Below, in pieces: positions 1 to 5,582 of a stretch of 11,663 nt of DNA (position 1 is its first letter; each line of letters opens with the position of its first letter). Source of the DNA: Methanomassiliicoccales archaeon. GTDB lineage: Archaea > Thermoplasmatota > Thermoplasmata > SG8-5. The translations under genes and the position numbers were made by a program. A model generated the notes under the pieces. It was not told the DNA's origin and did not search any database. It saw only the letters and a program-made list of their open reading frames with translations. Where the stretch lies: NCBI GenBank assembly GCA_030636255.1, contig DAOVXH010000037.1:1-11663 (forward strand). Direction: 5' to 3'.

Positions 1-22
1 ACCAAAAAGAAGAAGTGATATT

Positions 23-562
23 TTGACACAGGCAGAAGACCATATTTTGAAAAGGGTGCAAGAATCCCTGGCAAAAGAGCAGGACTCTGAGCGCCAATTT
101 CTTATTGATAATATTCTGGGGACAGAGAAGGTATTCATCTACGGCGTTGGCAGGTCCGGAACAATGTGCAAGGCCTTTGCAATTCGGCTTGTCCAGCTTG
201 GTTTGAAAGTATTTTTCATAGGCGAGACCATCACCCCAATAGTTGAGAAGGATGACCTTGTGATTATTGTGTCAAATACAGGAGAAACAATGTCTGCCAT
301 CCAGACAGCCAATATTGTAAGGCGATTGGATGCCAAGGTCATTGCATTAACAGCAGAGGCCCACTCAAAGCTGGCACATGCGGCAAGCTCGGTAATTCAT
401 CTTGATGTTGGAAATGACGCCGATGATGCATGTTTGGCTCCCCTGGGAACTGTTTTTGAGATAACTGCTCTGGTATTCCTAGACAGTCTCATACCTGAAA
501 TAATGAAAAAGATGGGGCAGAACGAGGCAAATATGCGCGCCCGTCATGCCATATGGGTCTAG
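23..562 (+). CDS. hxlB: 6-phospho-3-hexuloisomerase (SIS domain)
   Basis: Single SIS-domain protein of about 179 residues that isomerises D-arabino-hex-3-ulose 6-phosphate and fructose 6-phosphate. In archaea this is one half of the ribulose monophosphate route that supplies ribulose 5-phosphate. Visible motifs, numbered from the TTG: GVGRSG at 41-46, GETITP at 67-72, SNTGET at 84-89 (phosphate-binding Ser/Thr loop), LGTVFE at 141-146 and RHAIW near the C-terminus. All match the archaeal PHI pattern rather than GlmS or KpsF. The start is uncertain. TTG at 23 follows an AAGTGAT-like stretch, but the gap is very short and the frame is open to the window edge (codons 2-22). The family usually has about ten more residues before GVGRSG, so the true start may lie upstream and the gene may be 5'-partial here. 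No hexulose-phosphate synthase is seen alongside. Confidence 0.88.
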   Translation: MTQAEDHILKRVQESLAKEQDSERQFLIDNILGTEKVFIYGVGRSGTMCKAFAIRLVQLGLKVFFIGETITPIVEKDDLVIIVSNTGETMSAIQTANIVRRLDAKVIALTAEAHSKLAHAASSVIHLDVGNDADDACLAPLGTVFEITALVFLDSLIPEIMKKMGQNEANMRARHAIWV

Positions 563-582
563 AAATCAGCAGAGCTGATTTC
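562..582 (+). terminator. Hairpin abutting the hxlB stop codon
   Basis: Perfect 9-bp inverted repeat, GAAATCAGC / GCTGATTTC, around an AGA loop. It begins on the last base of the hxlB TAG stop. A hairpin placed exactly here suggests transcript 3'-end formation or mRNA 3' protection. No long T-run follows on the + strand, so it is not a classical archaeal or rho-independent terminator. The 3' arm overlaps the first three bases of the 54-bp tandem repeat. Confidence 0.5.
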
Positions 583-735
583 GAGAGACCCCCGCCCACC
601 CCAAAAGTTTGAAAGAATAATTCATTGTTTAGATTCGAGAGACCCCCGCCCACCCCAAAAGTTTGAAAGAATAATTCATTGTTTAGATTCGAGAGACCCC
701 CGCCCACCCCGAAATTTTGAAAGAACAACTCACTG
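580..735. repeat. Three tandem 54-bp units
   Basis: Unit 1 (580-633) and unit 2 (634-687) are identical over all 54 bases. Unit 3 (from 688) is identical for its first 23 bases, has five substitutions in the next 25, and then diverges after about 735. The conserved core begins TTCGAGAGACC and is strongly C-rich on the + strand; on the minus strand it contains GGGGTGGGCGGGGG. The array fills the gap between the convergent hxlB and JAMM genes. Because 54 is a multiple of three, the minus strand stays open as an 18-residue repeat, which is probably incidental. It is not a CRISPR: the units directly abut with no unique spacers. Confidence 0.93.
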
Positions 736-771
736 TGACTCTGGCGAATAAATTATTGTGCTTTTCACGAA

Positions 772-1389
772 TCATTTTTTGATTTTTCTCAACCCACCGT
801 AGGGGTCATCCCATGTATCCCAGTAAACCTTGAATTGATTTATCTGCCCTTCATTTTTCCGCAGCAAAAAAGCCTCAATCTGGAAGTTCAGTGGGTCGAT
901 AACTATTGCCACCTGATGGGGGCTGACAAAAATACCGCCATGGGTTTTAATGTCAGTTTCTGACAAAAAGCAACCATAGCCAGGATGGGAATGATACCAT
1001 CCCACAACCACATAGTCAAAGCCAGCATCGTCCAGGCCTGCGAATAGTTTTTCAAAGCCTTTATTATCAAACTTAACTGAAACCGATGTTGCATCTAGGT
1101 CGGTTGTAACCACATCCCGGACCAGCACATATTCTTGCCCCTGCCAGGTTCTTACCTCGCCCAAAAGAAGCCCCATAACCTCCAATTTTTGATTGCGATA
1201 GGCCAGTGCATGATTCCGCATCTTTGCCTCTGCATGCTTGTTCACATATGCTATAACCGTGTCTGAAGCAGGCATTGTTGCCTTCTCTGAAGGCGCAGTT
1301 CCTTTATGCCAGATATGTGAAATTGCATTTTCCGGTGGCGGTCTTTCAAGAACCTCTCGCTTGGTTTCTGATATGATATTAACTGACAA
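772..1389 (-). CDS. Rpn11-like JAMM/MPN+ metalloisopeptidase
   Basis: Predicted zinc-dependent isopeptidase of 205 residues that would cleave after the Gly-Gly of a ubiquitin-like modifier, either to mature a precursor or to remove it from targets. The JAMM site is complete: Glu70 in EVMGLLLGE, then H133-S-H135-P, Ser143 and Asp146, fitting H-x-H-x7-S-x2-D. The context GWYHSHPGYGCFLS is very close to the eukaryotic Rpn11/CSN5 signature, including the Cys after the Gly, and AIVIDP follows as in that family. About 45 residues precede the MPN core and look low in structure. The start is a TTG with an AAGGGGG ribosome site seven bases upstream; its first 11 bases overlap the end of the E2 gene, implying translational coupling. 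Last gene of the ubl-E2-JAMM unit. Substrate specificity is inferred from context. Confidence 0.92.
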   Translation of the reverse strand: MSVNIISETKREVLERPPPENAISHIWHKGTAPSEKATMPASDTVIAYVNKHAEAKMRNHALAYRNQKLEVMGLLLGEVRTWQGQEYVLVRDVVTTDLDATSVSVKFDNKGFEKLFAGLDDAGFDYVVVGWYHSHPGYGCFLSETDIKTHGGIFVSPHQVAIVIDPLNFQIEAFLLRKNEGQINQFKVYWDTWDDPYGGLRKIKK

Positions 1390-1885
1390 TTCTAGGCCCC
1401 CTTCTTTCTTTGACCAGTTCCTCTGGAGAATAGGGCTTGTTAATGAATTTCTCTGATGCTAACATGCAACTTTCAGTATCATAGGGGCTCATGGGATTTG
1501 GATTTGCCAGGAGGCTCTCAACTCCCTGAATGAACCCCAGTAGATTGGAAGAAAAATTCCAGCTATCAAGCAATTTTGTGCACACGTATCCACCATCTCT
1601 GGGAAGCATTATGTTTGGATGAAATATAGCGGTCTGCCAGCGAACAATTGGCTTTTCATATGGGTATTCTGGAGTTATGATTATGCGCAGGCCATGTTCC
1701 TTTTTATCTGCTACTTTTCCCTTCACCAGCATTGGCCCGGGAACTCCACGCATTGCAATATCCAGGGTGACAGGTAATTCTGCAAATGCCTCATCTGAAC
1801 ATTCAATGATATAATCCAGATTATTTCTGCACATTGCCAGTTCATTAATGAGTCTGGCTTTTAGTACATTCATTGGCAGGGACAT
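1379..1885 (-). CDS. E2 ubiquitin-conjugating-like enzyme (UBC fold)
   Basis: 168-residue UBC-fold protein predicted to accept an activated ubiquitin-like modifier as a thioester and pass it to a lysine. The canonical landmarks occur in order: YPYEKP at 74-79, HPN at 89-91 (oxyanion-stabilising Asn91), catalytic Cys102 in GGYVCTKLL, Trp109, a hydrophobic helix, and LLANPNPMSPY at 125-135. The HPN-to-Cys interval is about three residues longer than in typical eukaryotic E2s (LPRDGG insert). The N-terminal helix (VLKARLINELAMC) and a C-terminal tail after the core are present. The start ATG lies 3 bp after the ubl stop, giving TAG-TAG-ATG on the minus strand, with a weak AGGA site ten bases upstream inside ubl. 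Met5 is an alternative start. A UEV-like inactive protein is unlikely because the Cys is present. Confidence 0.92.
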   Translation of the reverse strand: MSLPMNVLKARLINELAMCRNNLDYIIECSDEAFAELPVTLDIAMRGVPGPMLVKGKVADKKEHGLRIIITPEYPYEKPIVRWQTAIFHPNIMLPRDGGYVCTKLLDSWNFSSNLLGFIQGVESLLANPNPMSPYDTESCMLASEKFINKPYSPEELVKERRGPRIVS

Positions 1886-1888
1886 CTA

Positions 1889-2176
1889 CTAGCCATCCTG
1901 CAGATGGACACCGCCTTTTGCAGAAAGGCTCCCACCCTCGGGGTCTGGAATAAGTTCCACAATATCATCATTAATCAGACCCATGTCTGCAACTGTTGCT
2001 GTTCCTCTTAGCAAATTTTTCCCCCGCCTCAGAACATATGCGCCGGCATTCATATCCCAATATCCAGCTGCGCTTTCAATAATCTCATTTACCGTATTAT
2101 CGCCTTCAAGTTCCATATCCACCGTGGAACCAGATTCGGCACTCTTCACTTTTATCCTTACGGACACTCTTCTCAC
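1889..2176 (-). CDS. Ubiquitin-like modifier precursor (beta-grasp, internal Gly-Gly)
   Basis: 95-residue protein with the alternating strand pattern of a beta-grasp modifier: VSVRIKVKS strand 1, VDMELEG strand 2, a helix around NEIIESAAGYW, then VLRRGKNL, TVADMGLINDDIV and VELIP as the last strand. Strand 5 runs into DPEGG, with Gly-Gly at 81-82, the position of the ubiquitin LRGG end. A 13-residue tail, SLSAKGGVHLQDG, follows, so the product looks like a precursor needing cleavage after Gly82. The neighbouring JAMM enzyme is the obvious candidate. First gene of the unit. It starts with GTG at 2176 and has no clear Shine-Dalgarno site; a second in-frame GTG is codon 4. Sequence identity to ubiquitin looks low, so the assignment rests on pattern, length, Gly-Gly and the E2/JAMM neighbours. 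Confidence 0.85.
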   Translation of the reverse strand: MRRVSVRIKVKSAESGSTVDMELEGDNTVNEIIESAAGYWDMNAGAYVLRRGKNLLRGTATVADMGLINDDIVELIPDPEGGSLSAKGGVHLQDG

Positions 2177-2209
2177 CGTCCGGACATGTCAAATTTCATG
2201 TAAAAACCT

Positions 2210-2220
2210 TGCCCCGGGCA
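2210..2220. promoter_or_regulatory. Short GC dyad between the shared TATA box and ubl
   Basis: TGCCC-C-GGGCA, a perfect 5-bp inverted repeat around one base. It falls where the minus-strand transcript of the ubl unit would be expected to start, about 27 bases from the TATA box centre. A second palindrome, GACATGTC at 2183-2190, lies between it and the GTG start. Either could be an operator. Both are short enough to occur by chance. Confidence 0.25.
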
Positions 2221-2234
2221 TTTTTTCGGGAAAA

Positions 2235-2243
2235 CTTATATAG
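2235..2243. promoter_or_regulatory. Near-symmetrical TATA box, divergent promoter region
   Basis: CTTATATAG on the + strand reads CTATATAAG on the minus strand, so it can serve as a TATA box in both directions. On the + side a purine/A-rich BRE-like GGGAAAA sits directly upstream, and the expected start site, near 2265, leaves a leader of about 12 bases to the thioredoxin ATG. On the minus side the expected start is near 2212, about 36 bases ahead of the ubl GTG, with a poorer BRE. No other good TATA box is seen in the 100-bp gap. The + direction is better supported than the minus direction. Confidence 0.6.
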
Positions 2244-2276
2244 TCAACGAGCGAAAGTCTAATATCGGGTCTTACA

Positions 2277-2729
2277 ATGAACGATGACGATTACAATACG
2301 AAATTGGAGACTCTCCGCAAAAGGAGAATGGAAGAATTGACGACACACCATGTCCGAGAGACTACCAATTTGGAGGAATTAAAAATGAGTGACGCAGGCG
2401 CAGACTGGCCAGGTGAGCCAGTGAATGTATCAGATAGTGAATTTAATGAATTTATCGGTAAGTATCCCTATGTTATAATTGACTGTTGGGCACCATGGTG
2501 TGGACCATGCAGAATACTTGGACCAGTTATTGATGAACTGGCTGGCGATTACAAGGGCAAGATAGTCTTTGGAAAACTGAACACAGATGAGAACCAGGCA
2601 ACAGCCATGACTCATGGAATAATGAGCATCCCCACCCTTTTGTTCTTTAAAAACGGAGAATTAGTTGACAAGACAATGGGCGCAATGCCAAAAACTGCCC
2701 TGGAGCCAAAGATACAGAGCCATTTGTAA
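2277..2729 (+). CDS. trxA: Thioredoxin with charged N-terminal extension
   Basis: 150-residue protein made of an approximately 45-residue N-terminal extension and a thioredoxin domain. It reduces disulfides in cytoplasmic proteins and is recharged by the reductase encoded 12 bp downstream. The active site is WCGPC at 74-78 within DCWAPWCGPCRI, and the cis-proline is Pro119 in SIPT. The extension, with LETLRKRRMEEL at 10-21, is a charged helix resembling the N-terminus of archaeal PDCD5-like proteins. The ATG at 2277 fits the TATA box at 2235-2243 with a short leader and no ribosome site. A second in-frame ATG at 2385 (Met37) has a strong GGAGG eight bases upstream and would give a plain thioredoxin of 114 residues. 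Both forms may be made. Confidence 0.93.
   Translation: MNDDDYNTKLETLRKRRMEELTTHHVRETTNLEELKMSDAGADWPGEPVNVSDSEFNEFIGKYPYVIIDCWAPWCGPCRILGPVIDELAGDYKGKIVFGKLNTDENQATAMTHGIMSIPTLLFFKNGELVDKTMGAMPKTALEPKIQSHL
2372..2387 (+). promoter_or_regulatory. Internal ribosome site and ATG inside trxA
   Basis: GGAGG at 2372-2376, eight bases before the in-frame ATG at 2385. This is one of the best Shine-Dalgarno sequences in the window, and it sits inside the thioredoxin reading frame. It either marks the true start or allows a second, shorter thioredoxin. The upstream TATA position argues that the longer reading is at least transcribed. Confidence 0.5.
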
Positions 2730-2741
2730 GAAGGTAATCAT

Positions 2742-3659
2742 ATGGAATACGACCTAGTAATAATCGGCGGAGCTTCTGCAGGATTCTCTGCTGGTATTTA
2801 CGCAGCCAGGGCAGGCCTCAACGCAATCATTCTTGACGAGGGAATGGGCGGCGGTCAGGCTGCAACATCTCCATGGATTGAAAATTATCCTGGCTATGAA
2901 GGAATAGGTGGCATGGATCTGATGATGAAAATGAAAGAGCATGCCGAGAAGAATTTGCCTGTTGAGGTGGGGGTTCATGTGGAATCTGTGAACCAGTCTG
3001 ATGGTGTGTTTACCATCAATGCTGGTTCAAGAACCTTTCAATCCAAATCAGTAATATTCGCTACTGGAGCCAAATACAAAAAGATTGGTGTGCCAGGCGA
3101 AGAAAAACTAACTGGCCGAGGCGTATCATATTGTGCAACCTGCGATGGTGCATTCTTCAGAGGCAAAAATGTGGCAGTCATTGGCGGTGGAAATAATGGA
3201 CTGACAGAAGCACTTCATCTGAAACATGTGGGTGCCGACGTGACTCTAATTCACCGGCGTGATGTCCTGAGAGCAGAACAGGTTCTACAGGACCAGTTGG
3301 TCAAGGAAGATATTAAAATGCTTCTCAATCAGGATACCCAGGAAATTCTTGGGGATGATATGGTTACTGGCATAAGGATGCTCAACAAGACAACCGGAGA
3401 AGTAGAGGACCATGAATTCCAGGGTGTCTTTATTTCTGTGGGGGAGATTCCCAACACGGAACTGGCAGTTTCCTTGGGAGCAGAACTTCAGGACTCTGGC
3501 TACATCAAGGTTGATACCAAGTTGAGAACCAATGTCAAGATGGTTTATGCTGCTGGAGACGTAACTGGCGGCCTTCGTCAGGTTATAACCGCTGCAGCAG
3601 AAGGCGCAATAGCAGCAATGAGTGCCTATGATGATGTGAAAAGGCCATATTGGGTATAG
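2742..3659 (+). CDS. trxB: Thioredoxin reductase (FAD, NADPH)
   Basis: 305-residue low-molecular-weight thioredoxin reductase that passes electrons from NADPH through FAD to a CxxC pair and then to thioredoxin. The N-terminal FAD Rossmann motif is IIGGASAGFSAGIYAARAG at 7-25; the family norm is GGGPAG, and here Ala replaces the third Gly and Ser the Pro. The redox pair is CATC at 131-134. The second nucleotide motif is VIGGGNNGLTEALHL at 147-160 with the NADPH-type HRRDVLR at 171-177. The FAD-closing motif is YAAGDVTGG at 269-277. A GAAGGT ribosome site lies seven bases before the ATG, and the gene follows trxA after 12 bp, so the two are co-transcribed. The intact HRRxxxR supports NADPH use, unlike the Thermoplasma enzyme reported to lack NADPH activity. 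Confidence 0.95.
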   Translation: MEYDLVIIGGASAGFSAGIYAARAGLNAIILDEGMGGGQAATSPWIENYPGYEGIGGMDLMMKMKEHAEKNLPVEVGVHVESVNQSDGVFTINAGSRTFQSKSVIFATGAKYKKIGVPGEEKLTGRGVSYCATCDGAFFRGKNVAVIGGGNNGLTEALHLKHVGADVTLIHRRDVLRAEQVLQDQLVKEDIKMLLNQDTQEILGDDMVTGIRMLNKTTGEVEDHEFQGVFISVGEIPNTELAVSLGAELQDSGYIKVDTKLRTNVKMVYAAGDVTGGLRQVITAAAEGAIAAMSAYDDVKRPYWV

Positions 3660-3681
3660 TCTCTAAATGCTATATGGTAAA

Positions 3682-3712
3682 CTATAATAACCGCATTTAC
3701 CTTCTGTAAATG
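3682..3712 (+). promoter_or_regulatory. TATA box and dyad ahead of the antiporter
   Basis: CTATAATAA at 3682-3690 is a TATA-like box whose expected start site falls near 3711, ten bases before the ATG at 3721. Immediately downstream is a perfect 7-bp inverted repeat, CATTTAC (3694-3700) and GTAAATG (3706-3712), around a five-base centre. It covers the stretch between the TATA box and the start site. That placement suits a repressor operator. Alternatively, it could be a weak hairpin ending the trxB transcript. Confidence 0.45.
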
Positions 3713-3720
3713 GGTTGAGC

Positions 3721-5355
3721 ATGGACGTATCTTACCTTTTTGCTGGCATCGGCATAATCATATTACTGGGCTTTCTTGGCTCCTTGTTATTCGAACGCAC
3801 CAAGATTCCAGATATTTTAATTCTAATATTCATTGGTCTTTTTCTCGGGCCTATTCTTCTTTCATTCGGGCACGAAGTAATACCCAGGGCGACCCTGGAT
3901 TCCATAGCACCTATATTTTCAGCACTGGCACTTGTCATTATACTCTTTGATGGTGGCCTCAATCTCAATCTGGAAAAGACAATGCAAAAGTTCGGCGCAG
4001 CAATGATTCACACAAGCATTGCCTTCATCGGAACAATGTTTGTTACTGCAATGATCTGTTTCTATTTCCTGAACATGGATGTTGTGATTGGCCTTCTATT
4101 TGGTTGTATCCTAGGGGGTGTTAGCAGTGCAGTAGTAATCCCTATTATGGCCAGTGCCAGCGTCAAGGAGGACACCAAGGTTTTGCTTACACTTGAGTCC
4201 GTCCTAACTGATGTTCTTTGCATTGTGGCAGCCCTGATACTTATTGAAGTGCTAATAGGCGGAAATCTTGATACCGGGGACATGATACAGCAGCTTCTAA
4301 CATCCTTTGTTCTGGCGGCTTTCATTGCATTCCTTTTTGGCGTGCTCTGGCTCTGGGTTTTAAAGAGACTGGAGGGTAAACCATTCTCCTTCATGATAAC
4401 AATTGCAGCGCTTCTGGTGCTCTATGCAATGACCGAGTTCATTCATGTTAGTGGTGCAATTGCGGCCCTGGTTTTCGGCCTGGTACTTAGTAACAAAGAC
4501 GAGATAGCTAGGATACTGAAAATTAAAGGAAGCTTTGTTTTCGACGAGCATATCAAACAATTTCATTCTGAAGTGTCATTCTTAATACGAACATTCTTCT
4601 TTGTCTACCTGGGAATAACCTTCGTGTTCTCCATCGGTTCTGGAAGCTTCAATAATCTTCCATGGTTCCTTCCAGCCTGGCTTGTAGACAACCCAATCTA
4701 TGTCTTTGTACTTCTCATGGGGATTCTTTTCATAGGAATGTTCATAATGAGGTACATTGCAGCAACAGTTACTGTTTCCATACAGCCGGAATCAAAGGAA
4801 GACAAATCATACATTTATACAATGATACCAAGAGGACTGGCCGCAGCAGTTTTGGCACAATTGCCTTTCACAATCCCAGAGTTCATGGACAGCATGGACC
4901 TATCTGGAAATCCTCTTCCGGGGGCAACCCCATACTTCCAGCTCATGGAAGGGTATCAGAATCTGTTTTTGAACATGGCCTTCATGATGATTGTTCTTAC
5001 TGTCATTGCCACCACAATAGGTGTTTCTGCAATAGAACGCAAGCGCGCCTCACCTGCTGAACCAAAGGAATCAGAACCAAAGGATGAATGGGCTGACAAA
5101 TCATTAACTTACAGAAAGGCCAAGGATGCTCACAAATCAACAAACTGGGAGAGGGCGCCCCCACCAACCAAGCCAAAGCACAAACCACCAATGAAGCATA
5201 CCTCACCTTCAAAACAATCTGTTCCAGTTAGAAAACATACCCAACCCACAAAGAAGATTCCTCGGGCCCTATCAAAGGACCATCACCCATTGGTAAAAAG
5301 AGCCAGTGCTGCAAAGAAGGAAGAGACCAAACCAAAGCGCCAGATTAAGAAATGA
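3721..5355 (+). CDS. CPA-family Na+(K+)/H+ antiporter with basic C-terminal tail
   Basis: 544-residue membrane protein that exchanges protons for Na+ or K+. About twelve hydrophobic segments span residues 5-435. Family landmarks include the TM motif ILFDGGLNL at 74-82 and ESVLTD at 159-164. The latter corresponds to the ion-binding ESxxND region of CPA1/NhaP proteins, with Thr in place of the Asn before the Asp. From about residue 439 a 106-residue tail is soluble, with more than 20 Lys and many Pro, and is probably disordered and cytoplasmic. The tail carries no RCK/TrkA-N nucleotide-binding pattern. ATG 3721 is preferred; the in-frame TTG at 3715 adds only two residues. The gene is separated from trxB by 61 bp and has its own TATA box. 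The ion preference cannot be read from sequence. Confidence 0.88.
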   Translation: MDVSYLFAGIGIIILLGFLGSLLFERTKIPDILILIFIGLFLGPILLSFGHEVIPRATLDSIAPIFSALALVIILFDGGLNLNLEKTMQKFGAAMIHTSIAFIGTMFVTAMICFYFLNMDVVIGLLFGCILGGVSSAVVIPIMASASVKEDTKVLLTLESVLTDVLCIVAALILIEVLIGGNLDTGDMIQQLLTSFVLAAFIAFLFGVLWLWVLKRLEGKPFSFMITIAALLVLYAMTEFIHVSGAIAALVFGLVLSNKDEIARILKIKGSFVFDEHIKQFHSEVSFLIRTFFFVYLGITFVFSIGSGSFNNLPWFLPAWLVDNPIYVFVLLMGILFIGMFIMRYIAATVTVSIQPESKEDKSYIYTMIPRGLAAAVLAQLPFTIPEFMDSMDLSGNPLPGATPYFQLMEGYQNLFLNMAFMMIVLTVIATTIGVSAIERKRASPAEPKESEPKDEWADKSLTYRKAKDAHKSTNWERAPPPTKPKHKPPMKHTSPSKQSVPVRKHTQPTKKIPRALSKDHHPLVKRASAAKKEETKPKRQIKK

Positions 5356-5379
5356 TTTTGTTTTATTATATCACTGAAC

Positions 5380-5559
5380 ATGTCTCGCCTGAATGCCGCA
5401 TCCTTCAGGATTGTGGATGAAAGGCGACGAATAGTTCAGTCAAAGGACTCACAGCTCAAAGCACGAGCATCCCAGATTAAGATTGAAGACAGCATCATCA
5501 ATCTAATAATGTATTCAATCCGAAAACTGAAGGGATGCCCCATGCTTTATGTTAAATGA
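5380..5559 (+). CDS. Possible 59-residue small protein of unknown function
   Basis: Open frame of 59 codons from ATG 5380 to TGA 5557-5559, starting 24 bp after the antiporter stop. The product is basic and largely helical-looking, with RIVDERRRIVQSKD near 10-23 and a hydrophobic patch IINLIMYSI at 39-47, ending KLKGCPMLYVK. I do not recognise a family. There is no Shine-Dalgarno site. The nearest TATA-like sequence (about 5364-5371) is too close to the ATG to drive a transcript containing it, so it would need read-through from the antiporter. Codon choice resembles its neighbours (CAG, AAG, GAC). It could equally be a decayed fragment or chance. The rest of 5356-5625 shows only the hairpin at 5583-5601. 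Confidence 0.35.
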   Translation: MSRLNAASFRIVDERRRIVQSKDSQLKARASQIKIEDSIINLIMYSIRKLKGCPMLYVK

Positions 5560-5582
5560 GCCAGAGGTTCATTTCATAAACA

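Noticed and set aside
489..728. Minus-strand open frame encoding an 18-residue repeat with FGVGGGLS
   Set aside because: It is a by-product of a 54-bp tandem array whose length is a multiple of three. There is no ribosome site, the frame runs into the hxlB antisense, and it is not in frame with the JAMM gene.
580..735. CRISPR array or tRNA T-arm (TTCGAGA followed by a C-rich stretch)
   Set aside because: The units abut without unique spacers, and the bases before TTCGAGA cannot pair with those after it as a T-stem; no acceptor or anticodon arm is found.
1238..1456. Plus-strand frame antisense to the JAMM and E2 genes
   Set aside because: It overlaps two well-supported minus-strand genes and has no recognisable features.
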